From the NCBI RefSeq assembly GCF_016741935.1, contig NZ_JAERRG010000032.1, positions 28,358 to 92,357 of the forward strand: a stretch of DNA of 64,000 nt. Reading direction: 5' to 3'. This document shows positions 57,847-64,000 of this stretch, one piece after another (position 1 is the stretch's first letter; each line of letters opens with the position of its first letter). Below the pieces are notes generated by a model, which was not told the origin of the DNA, made no database searches, and saw nothing but the letters and a program-made list of their open reading frames with translations. Origin of the DNA: Streptomyces endocoffeicus (GTDB lineage Bacteria; Actinomycetota; Actinomycetes; Streptomycetales; Streptomycetaceae). Position numbers and translations under genes: made by a program.

Positions 57847-58080
57847 GTGAGCCCGGTGTACGAGGACGACCCGACATTCACGCAGCCAAAGGCCCGTTCG
57901 AGCCGGGTGTACGCGAGGATCGCCCGCTTCGCACAGGAGTGGCAGGCAACCAGCGCGGCTTCGCCGGAGCAGTTGCAGGAAGGCTGGCGCCAGATCCGCG
58001 AGGAGGCTCGAAAATCGGGCGGCCCGGCACCTAGGTGCCCTAGAGTCGCCGCATGCGGCGAAGGGCAGGGTTGGCGATAG
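57847..58080 (+). CDS. Short hypothetical protein
   Basis: The 77-residue reading from GTG (MSPVYEDDPTFTQPKARSSR) contains an amphipathic helix-like segment VYARIARFAQEWQATSAASP followed by LQEGWRQIREEARKSGG. The amino acid composition looks coding, but there is no strong ribosome site and no known family. It overlaps the YdcF-like gene by 28 bases. It may be a small regulator or a fragment. Confidence 0.4.
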   Translation: MSPVYEDDPTFTQPKARSSRVYARIARFAQEWQATSAASPEQLQEGWRQIREEARKSGGPAPRCPRVAACGEGQGWR

Positions 58081-58652
58081 CCGGGGTTGCGGCCCTGGCT
58101 TGGGGCGAGTGGTTGAACTGGCGCTGGTCTCGAGTTCTCGTGGGGAACGGCGGGGGCGCTTCCGAGGCCGTGGTGGTGTTGGGGTACCGGAACCCCCAAG
58201 CGACGGCGAACTTGATCAACCGATGGCGAGTCCGTACTGGAATTCGCTCCATCTCCGCTGACGGTGCGCATGGGACCCGCGTGATCTTCAGCGGCGGTGC
58301 GGCTGGCGGCGGCACCGCGGAGGCCCAGCTAATGGCTGACTACGCGAAGTCCGTGCTCGAGTTCGAGGGCACGGTGCTCCTCGAAGACCAAAGCGCGACG
58401 ACGTGGGAGAACATCACGAACGTGATCCCGCTGCTTGAGGACGTGGACCGCATCAAGATCGCCTCCCAGCCGGCTCATGCACTCAAGGCCCGTGCGTACT
58501 TGCGGCGGCAGCGTCCCGATCTTGCAGAGAGGCTCGTGCGCGCGGATGACTACCGTACCGGCGAGTGGACGGTAGTCAAACCGCTGCTGGCTCTGTACGG
58601 ACTGTGGACACTCCGCGGTCTCAAGGCCGATGAACGCAAGGTCTCGCTGTAA
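58053..58652 (+). CDS. YdcF/SanA-like DUF218 protein
   Basis: The 199-residue protein has a single N-terminal hydrophobic segment (LAIAGVAALAWGEWLNWRWS). The DUF218 fold follows: EAVVVLGYRNPQATANLINR, RVIFSGGAAGGGTAEAQLMA and LLEDQSATTWENITNVIPLL. The acidic E-x-x-A-x-x-W-EN motif is typical. Family members bind nucleotides or act in envelope processes (SanA, ElyC, YdcF), but the function of actinobacterial versions is unknown. ATG start, overlapping the preceding short reading. Confidence 0.87.
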   Translation: MRRRAGLAIAGVAALAWGEWLNWRWSRVLVGNGGGASEAVVVLGYRNPQATANLINRWRVRTGIRSISADGAHGTRVIFSGGAAGGGTAEAQLMADYAKSVLEFEGTVLLEDQSATTWENITNVIPLLEDVDRIKIASQPAHALKARAYLRRQRPDLAERLVRADDYRTGEWTVVKPLLALYGLWTLRGLKADERKVSL

Positions 58653-58862
58653 ACGACGCAGGACAGGCGGCATGACGACGCCTGGCAAGGTCGCGGCACG
58701 GACCCGAGCGACATGTACGTGGCCATGACGTGCGACGACCGTGCCCGCGACATCGCTGTCGAAAGCGCGGCCCGCACATCAATCAGCCCAGAGTGTCTTA
58801 CCGGGACCTTGGCTCGGGAATGTCCCCGAACAGCTGGTCAGAGGTGGGAAACGAGTGTTACG

Positions 58863-59726
58863 TCACTTCACGCTGCCCGCTGTGAGGCCCGAGCGCCAGT
58901 AGCGCTGCAGCAGCAGGAACGCCACGACCAGCGGCAACAGCGCCAGCAGTGAACCGATGACCATCAGCGGGTAGTAGTCCGGGTTGATCGGCGCGGTGGA
59001 GTTCCAGCTGTACAGACCGAGGCTGAGCGGATACAGCGACGCGTCGTTGAGCATCACCAAGGGCAGGAAGAAGTTGTTCCAGATCGCCGTCAGTTGGAAC
59101 AGGAAGATCGTCACGTAGCCGGGGGCGAGCATCCGCAGTCCCACGAACAGGAAGCTGCGCAACTCGTTCGCGCCGTCGACCCGGGCGGCCTCCAGGACTT
59201 CGTCAGGCACGTAGGAGGCGGAGAACATCCGCGCCAGGTACACGCCGAAGGGGTTGAACAGGACCGGGATCAGGACCGACCACACCGTGTTCGCGAGCCC
59301 CAGGTCGGAGGCGAGCAGGTACAGCGGCAGGGCGAGCACCGTGGCTGGCACCATCACCGATATCAGGATGAGGGCGAACAGGGCACCCTTGCCGGTGAAC
59401 TCGAACTTGTCGAAGACGTACCCGGCGGCGGTGGACACGAGTGCGCCGACCGCGGCACCGCCCACGGCGTAGAGCAGGCTGTTGCCGTACCAGGTCAGGT
59501 ACGCGCCGCCGTCGTGGGCGAGCAGGTCGCGGAAGTTGTCCACGAGCGCGAAGTGGGAGAGGTCGAAGAAGTCGGAGGCGAACAGCGCCCGCGCGTCCAC
59601 CGTGGAGGCGAGCAGCAGCCACAGCAGGGGCAGCAGCGCGTAGAGCACGCTGATGCCCACCAAGACGTTCGCGACGATACGGCCGTACGGCCGGGTGGCG
59701 GAGCCGGAGGTGGCGGTGGCACTCAC
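58863..59726 (-). CDS. Carbohydrate ABC permease, MalG/LacG-like
   Basis: The 287-residue permease has six helices (first at about 16-37, VLVGISVLYALLPLLWLLLA). Its coupling-helix EAA motif is EVLEAARVDGANELRSFLFV and the C-terminus is typical (LLQRYWRSGLTAGSVK). The GTG overlaps the stop of the MalF-like gene (GTGA). It is the last gene of the sugar operon. With the neighbouring TIM-barrel isomerase and dehydrogenase, the substrate is presumably an unusual sugar or inositol-like compound. Confidence 0.94.
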   Translation of the reverse strand: MSATATSGSATRPYGRIVANVLVGISVLYALLPLLWLLLASTVDARALFASDFFDLSHFALVDNFRDLLAHDGGAYLTWYGNSLLYAVGGAAVGALVSTAAGYVFDKFEFTGKGALFALILISVMVPATVLALPLYLLASDLGLANTVWSVLIPVLFNPFGVYLARMFSASYVPDEVLEAARVDGANELRSFLFVGLRMLAPGYVTIFLFQLTAIWNNFFLPLVMLNDASLYPLSLGLYSWNSTAPINPDYYPLMVIGSLLALLPLVVAFLLLQRYWRSGLTAGSVK

Positions 59727-60718
59727 GATCGGGCCTTCCTGGGGTCGGGGACGCGCCGGGCGGTGCCCGCCGTTCCGCGCGTGACCACGTAGGACAGGAC
59801 GCAGCACACGAGCAGCAGCAGGACTGAGGCGGCGGATGCCAAGCCGTAGTTGTTGCGGGTGAAGGCGGCGTCGAAGATGTACATGTTCGGGGTGTAGCGG
59901 GGGCCGACCAGCGGGCTGGCCCGGCTCAGCAGCATGGGCTCGGTGAACAGCTGGAGTGCTGCGATCGTGGTGAAGATCGCCACGGTGGACAGCGTGCCGC
60001 GGATCATCGGCACTTTGATCGTCAGCGCCGTGCGCACCGGGCCCGCGCCGTCGACCTGGGCGGCCTCGATGAGTTCGCGGGGGATGGCCCGAAGCGCGGC
60101 GAAGAAGATGACGGCGGTGTAGCCGAGTCCGCTCCACAGCGCGATATTCACGAGGGAGGGGATCAGCATGCGCAGGCCGAGGAAGTTCACCGAGATATCA
60201 GCGTTGTTCAGCAGGCCGAGGACGGGTGAGATGCCGGGTGTATAGAGGTACAGCCAGATGACGGTGGCGATGATGCCGGGCACGGCGTGCGGCACGAACA
60301 GCGCGGTCTGGCTGAGCCGGCGGGCGTGCACCAGACCTGAGTCGAACAGCAGGGCGAGGGCGAGCGCACCGGCCAGGACCAGGGGGATGAACACCAGCGC
60401 GTACAGGAGGGTGACGCCGACGCCGCGCACGAAACTGGGATCGGACAGCACGGACGTGTAGTTGCGCAGCCCCACGAAGGCGGTATGGGCGTTGCCGAAG
60501 CCGAGGCCCGTGTGGGACTCGGAGAAGAAGCTCAGTTTGACCGCGTACAGTACCGGGACCAGGAACACGGCGAACAGCAGCAGGGTGAAGGGCCCGAGGA
60601 GGGCGCCCACCGCCTGACGCTGCGGACGGCGCGAGCGCGTTACGCGGGTGCTCGGAACGCTCGGCGCACTCGGCGCGCCCGCGGTACGGGGCTTGCCGGG
60701 GACGGTGGACGTACTCAT
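59723..60718 (-). CDS. Carbohydrate ABC permease, MalF/LacF-like
   Basis: The 331-residue protein has a positively charged N-terminus (SRRPQRQAVGALLGPFTLLL) and six helices. The EAA motif is PRELIEAAQVDGAGPVRTAL. ATG overlaps the binding-protein stop (ATGA). It forms the heterodimeric channel with the following MalG-like permease. No cognate ATPase gene is present in the window; such importers in Streptomyces usually rely on the shared MsiK-type ATPase. Confidence 0.94.
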   Translation of the reverse strand: MSTSTVPGKPRTAGAPSAPSVPSTRVTRSRRPQRQAVGALLGPFTLLLFAVFLVPVLYAVKLSFFSESHTGLGFGNAHTAFVGLRNYTSVLSDPSFVRGVGVTLLYALVFIPLVLAGALALALLFDSGLVHARRLSQTALFVPHAVPGIIATVIWLYLYTPGISPVLGLLNNADISVNFLGLRMLIPSLVNIALWSGLGYTAVIFFAALRAIPRELIEAAQVDGAGPVRTALTIKVPMIRGTLSTVAIFTTIAALQLFTEPMLLSRASPLVGPRYTPNMYIFDAAFTRNNYGLASAASVLLLLVCCVLSYVVTRGTAGTARRVPDPRKARS

Positions 60719-62094
60719 GCCTGCCTCACCTTCAGGCCCAGGCTGCGCAAGTCGGGCAGGGTCTCGGCCTGCGCGGTGCGCAGCGCCTCGATGATCGTCG
60801 TGCCGTACGGGAGCCGGGCCAGACCGTTGTGCAAGGACGTCGCGGTGGCCTGCATCCGTGGGCCCCAGATCCAGCCTGTGCGCAGCAGGCGGGCCTGGCC
60901 GGCCATCAGGCCGTAGAGATCCTGGCCGCCGTAGAAGTCGGTCTTGAACTGGCGTGAGGCGGCTTCGACCTGATCCTTCGCGGCGGGGAAGAGGCTCGAA
61001 CGGCCGCTGGAGAGCCGGGCGGTAATCGCCTCGCGTGTCGTCGACATCCATTCCAGGAACCGCATCGCGCGCTCTTTGCGCCGGCTGTCGGCGGTGATGG
61101 CGTGCAGGGAGACACCGTCGGTGCCCAGGACTGGTTTGCCCGAGTCCCACTGGGGCAGCGGGGCCACGCGCCAGCGGCCGGAGGTGCCGGGCACCGAGGA
61201 GGCCAGGGCCGCCAGGCCCCACGGCCCGACCAGGTGGGCCGCCACGCGGCCGCGGGCGAGTGCGGACAGCCACTCCTGACTGCTGCCGGGGGCGACGAAC
61301 AGCAGATCCTCATCGATCAGCCCCTGCCAGTAGTCCGCGACCCGGCGGGTGGGCTCGTCGAGGAAGTCCAGTGCCCAGCTGTCGCCTTCGATGGCGAACC
61401 ACTGTCCGCCGCTCTGCATGGCGTGCCCGGCCAGCACGTTGTAGGCGTTGGGATGGAAGGTGGTCAGATGGACACCGGACTTCCTCTTGAGCCTGCGCGC
61501 CGCCTCGTGGAACTCCTCCCAGGTGGTGGGCACGTCGATGTGGTGCGCATCGAGGATGTCGGTGCGGTAGGCGAGCAGCATGGGGCCCAGGTCCAGCGGG
61601 ATGCCGTACACCCGGCCGTCCAGCTTGCCGTTGGTCCACGCCTGCGGGCCGAGTTGCGTGCGCAGCCGCGGGGTGACCAGGTCGGTGACGTCGGCGCATA
61701 CGCCGTCGATGGCGAAGGAGGGCAAGTCGGCGTCGACGATGGTGACGATGTCCGGGGCGTTCCCGGCTCGGGCGGCGTTCGAGAGCTTGGCGTTGCCACC
61801 CGCGAGACCCGAGGTCATGGGGGAGAAGTCGACGGGGTCATCGGGGTGGGTGGCATTCCACTTGGCGACCAGGGTGTCGGTGCCGCGCAGCGACGACCAG
61901 AAGGTCAGGGGCCCGTCCGGATCGCTCTGGCCGGCTGAGGCGTTGCCGCAGGACGTCACGCCGGCGCAGGCCAACGCGGTCCCGAGCCCGGCGGCCAGGA
62001 CACCGCGTCTGCTCAGCGGACGGCTCGTCATGACGGCCGCCTCGGCCGCCTTGGGCGCGGAGAGGGAGGGGGAGGGGGAGGCCAGGGAGGACAT
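60715..62094 (-). CDS. Carbohydrate-type ABC substrate-binding lipoprotein
   Basis: The 459-residue SBP_bac_1-type protein has a twin-arginine-like lipoprotein leader (SRRGVLAAGLGTALACAGVT then Cys about 49). The fold shows LTFWSSLRGTDTLVAKWNAT, PDIVTIVDADLPSFA, GKLDGRVYGIPLDLGPMLLA and VPTTWEEFHEAARRL. It binds a sugar outside the cell. ATG after AGGAG, 43 bases after the TIM-barrel gene. The leader is preceded by an unusual Ser/Pro/Ala-rich stretch of 20 residues; the internal ATG at residue 22 (MTSRPLSRRG) is an alternative start. Confidence 0.92.
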   Translation of the reverse strand: MSSLASPSPSLSAPKAAEAAVMTSRPLSRRGVLAAGLGTALACAGVTSCGNASAGQSDPDGPLTFWSSLRGTDTLVAKWNATHPDDPVDFSPMTSGLAGGNAKLSNAARAGNAPDIVTIVDADLPSFAIDGVCADVTDLVTPRLRTQLGPQAWTNGKLDGRVYGIPLDLGPMLLAYRTDILDAHHIDVPTTWEEFHEAARRLKRKSGVHLTTFHPNAYNVLAGHAMQSGGQWFAIEGDSWALDFLDEPTRRVADYWQGLIDEDLLFVAPGSSQEWLSALARGRVAAHLVGPWGLAALASSVPGTSGRWRVAPLPQWDSGKPVLGTDGVSLHAITADSRRKERAMRFLEWMSTTREAITARLSSGRSSLFPAAKDQVEAASRQFKTDFYGGQDLYGLMAGQARLLRTGWIWGPRMQATATSLHNGLARLPYGTTIIEALRTAQAETLPDLRSLGLKVRQA

Positions 62095-62137
62095 GGGCGC
62101 TCCTGTTCGGGGACTTCAGGGGACTTTCGGAGGACTT

Positions 62138-62962
62138 TCAGAGGTGGGCAGGACGGCCGGAAGGGGCGGGGCCGGTGGGTGGCGGGGCGAGTGTGTCGAG
62201 CACCTGGTGGAAGGCGGTCAGCGCTTGATCGAGACCGGCGGCTTCGGGGTACCAGGCACGCTCCCACTCCAGGCTGATCCAGCCTTGGTAGCCGAGCCGG
62301 TGCAGCTGCTCGACGACGGCGGCCAGCGGGACGTCGCCGTGGCCGGGCAGGACCGGGCGCAGGTCGGTGGGCGTGGCGACGTCCTTCAACTGGACGTGCC
62401 GGATCCAGGGGCCGAGCACGGCGGCGGTACGGTCCGGACTCTCCCCGGCGCGCCAGGGGTTGACCGCGTCCCAGACCGAGCCCACCGCAGGGGAGCCGAC
62501 GGCCTCGATGACGTCGGCGACCCGCTCGCCGGTGAGGAACTCGTCGTGGGTCTCCAGGAGTACGTCCACGCCCAGCCGCGCCGCCAGCGGGGCGGCCTGG
62601 GACAGACGGCGGACCGCCCGGTCGCGCCGCCCTTCCGGCTGGTCGGCGCCGCCGCCGAAGACCCGCACGGAGGGGGCGCCAAGCCTGGCGGCCAGGCGCA
62701 GGTGCCCGGCCAGGTCCTCCACCACGTCCGCGCGGTCGGCGGCGACCTGCACATACGACGCCAGGCAGACGATGTCCAGGCCCGCCGCGGTCAGGTGGGC
62801 GGCGACCGCGTCGGCTTCGGTTTCCGGCATGCCGGGGTAGGTCGGCTGGCCGGCCGCGCAGCGCAGTTCGACACCGTCACAGGGGCCGGTCCGGGCCAGG
62901 CGGACCACCTCGTCGAGGCCCGATCCGGGGCAGCCGAGGGTGCTGAACGCGCGCCGGTTCAC
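62138..62962 (-). CDS. Sugar phosphate isomerase/epimerase-like TIM-barrel protein
   Basis: The 274-residue AP-endonuclease-2-type barrel has metal-ligand positions typical of xylose-isomerase-like epimerases: DVLLETHDEFLTG (Glu, His), AVGSVWDAVNPWRAGE (Asp), HVQLKDVATP (His) and ISLEWERAWYPE (Glu). The GTG overlaps the dehydrogenase stop (GTGA). Related proteins isomerise or epimerise keto-sugars or inosose derivatives. Together with the Gfo/Idh/MocA enzyme it probably converts the imported compound. The exact substrate is unknown. Confidence 0.9.
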   Translation of the reverse strand: MNRRAFSTLGCPGSGLDEVVRLARTGPCDGVELRCAAGQPTYPGMPETEADAVAAHLTAAGLDIVCLASYVQVAADRADVVEDLAGHLRLAARLGAPSVRVFGGGADQPEGRRDRAVRRLSQAAPLAARLGVDVLLETHDEFLTGERVADVIEAVGSPAVGSVWDAVNPWRAGESPDRTAAVLGPWIRHVQLKDVATPTDLRPVLPGHGDVPLAAVVEQLHRLGYQGWISLEWERAWYPEAAGLDQALTAFHQVLDTLAPPPTGPAPSGRPAHL

Positions 62963-63981
62963 GCCGGCACTCCGTCGTCGAGCAGAGCGACCGGGCCGCC
63001 CTCCGCCGCTGAGCGGTACACGGCGAGCGCGGCGGCCACCACCGACCGGCCGTAGACGGCGTCCACGTACCGTGCGCCGGGTTCGCAGCGGGCGGCGGCG
63101 ACGAAGCCGTCCAACTGAGCCCGCAGCGCGGGCTGCTGGCGGCCGGAGTCGGCGTCGAGCAGCCGGACGGACTCGCCGTCGCGCAGCAGGAACAGGCCCT
63201 CGGTGGCGGAGACGCGCAGCGTCGCCCGCTCCATGACGACCTCGGTCTCGTCGAAGTACGGGGCGCCGCGGCTGGTCAGGGTGAGGCTTGCGCTGGTGCC
63301 GTCGGCCAGCTCCACCAGGGCGAGGGCGTCGGTCTCCACCTCGACACCGTCCCGGCCGCGGACCACGCCGCTGACCCGCCGCACCGGGGAGCCGGTGAAC
63401 CACTGGATGCGGTCCAGGCCGTGGGTGCCGACGTTGAGGACGATGCCGCCGCCGGCCAGCTCCCGGTCGAAGAACCAGGAGGGCCGCGAACCGGGATCGT
63501 AGTGCGCCGAGCGCCGGTGGGTGACCAGCACGGGCCGGCCGAATTCCCCGGAGGCGACGAGCCGCCGCGCTTCCTGGGCCTGCGGGTCGAAGTGGACGAC
63601 ATGGGCGACGGCGAGCAGCGTGCCCGCCCGGTCGCAGGCGTCGATCATCCGGGTGCAGTCCTCGACGGTCGTCGCCATCGGCTTCTCCACCAGAACGTGC
63701 AGTCCGGCTGCCGCGGCGTCGGTGACCATCGAGGCGTGCAGGGCGTGCGGGGCCGCGACGATGACCGCGTCGAGCCCACCGGCCGCGAACATGTCGCGGT
63801 AGTCGGTGAAGACGGGCACACCGGCGGGCGCCAGGGCACGGGCGGCGGAACGGCGCGTGTCGCAGATCGCGGCTATCCGGTAGGCCCCCGCGTTCGCGGC
63901 TGCCCGTACGTGGGCGGCGCCGACACCGCCCGCGCCAATCACTCCGATGCGGAACCGGCCGGTGACCGGGTCGCTGCTCAT
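62959..63981 (-). CDS. Gfo/Idh/MocA-family NAD(P)-dependent dehydrogenase
   Basis: The 340-residue oxidoreductase has an N-terminal Rossmann motif FRIGVIGAGGVGAAHVRAA, the conserved LVEKPMATTVEDC (EKP) and a C-terminal alpha/beta domain. The DPGSRPSWFFDRELAGGG segment and the catalytic-region His in NVGTHGLDRIQWF are also seen. Family members oxidise sugars or inositols at a secondary hydroxyl. The ATG lies 19 bases from the window edge with AGGAC upstream. It may be first in this operon or continue one from outside the window. Confidence 0.93.
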   Translation of the reverse strand: MSSDPVTGRFRIGVIGAGGVGAAHVRAAANAGAYRIAAICDTRRSAARALAPAGVPVFTDYRDMFAAGGLDAVIVAAPHALHASMVTDAAAAGLHVLVEKPMATTVEDCTRMIDACDRAGTLLAVAHVVHFDPQAQEARRLVASGEFGRPVLVTHRRSAHYDPGSRPSWFFDRELAGGGIVLNVGTHGLDRIQWFTGSPVRRVSGVVRGRDGVEVETDALALVELADGTSASLTLTSRGAPYFDETEVVMERATLRVSATEGLFLLRDGESVRLLDADSGRQQPALRAQLDGFVAAARCEPGARYVDAVYGRSVVAAALAVYRSAAEGGPVALLDDGVPA

Positions 63982-64000
63982 GCGTGTCCTACTTTCTTGG

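Noticed and set aside
58713..58952. Small plus-strand reading between the YdcF-like gene and the sugar permease
   Set aside because: No ribosome site or domain, and its 3' half is antisense to the permease.

Overview
The window is high-GC DNA from an actinomycete, most likely Streptomyces or a close relative. The signs are abundant GTG starts, tightly overlapping ATGA/GTGA gene junctions and typical actinobacterial families. I see no core housekeeping operon, rRNA, tRNA or CRISPR array. Many truncated genes and transposase remnants suggest an accessory chromosome-arm region or a large plasmid.

Layout. (1) 1-9.3 kb: an aromatic ring-cleavage catabolic island. A leftward operon (FAD monooxygenase, alpha/beta hydrolase, extradiol dioxygenase, lipocalin-like protein, cupin, FAH-family hydrolase, VOC protein) faces a rightward set (second FAD monooxygenase, second alpha/beta hydrolase, AraC regulator). 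The divergent promoter holds three copies of a 14-bp half-site. (2) 9.3-16.2 kb: transposase and recombinase debris enclosing a two-component system and an MMPL exporter; two broken copies of the same DDE transposase lie inverted on either side. (3) 16.2-25.1 kb: RidA, an M24 peptidase-family enzyme and a SsuABC-like importer, followed by the 5-dehydro-4-deoxyglucarate to 2-oxoglutarate step pair (dehydratase and aldehyde dehydrogenase) and a divergent, apparently leaderless LysR gene. (4) 25.6-40.9 kb: a leftward ten-gene operon (ATP-grasp ligase, DUF364 protein, cysteine-synthase-like PLP enzyme, dipeptide epimerase, MFS exporter, methyltransferase, Opp/Nik-type ABC importer). It diverges across a Fur/Zur-like palindrome from a secreted peptidase-like hydrolase, a YraQ-type permease and a TIGR03943 protein. 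I read this as a candidate uncharacterised opine- or EDDS-like metallophore system.

(5) 40.9-48.5 kb: a graveyard of truncated genes. It holds an internally deleted methyltransferase, half of a dual ABC ATPase, a fragment of a peptide-binding protein, a superoxide dismutase lacking its N-terminus, and fragments of a methyltransferase, an ATP-grasp enzyme and a cysteine-synthase-like enzyme. Together they look like the ghost of a second cluster of the same kind as (4). Embedded in it is an intact corrinoid importer controlled by a cobalamin riboswitch. (6) 48.7-51.9 kb: copper export (P1B ATPase, PCuAC-like protein, small membrane protein). (7) 52.4-54.1 kb: a GlxA-type AraC regulator divergent from a DJ-1/PfpI protein across a perfect palindrome. 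(8) 54.7-57.6 kb: a second FecBCD-type importer. (9) 57.6-58.7 kb: a DJ-1 remnant, a small hypothetical gene and a YdcF-family protein. (10) 58.9-64 kb: a carbohydrate ABC importer with a sugar isomerase/epimerase and a Gfo/Idh/MocA dehydrogenase.

All calls come from reading the sequence and supplied translations by eye; no database search was run. Family names are by motif recognition, and substrate assignments are inference unless stated.
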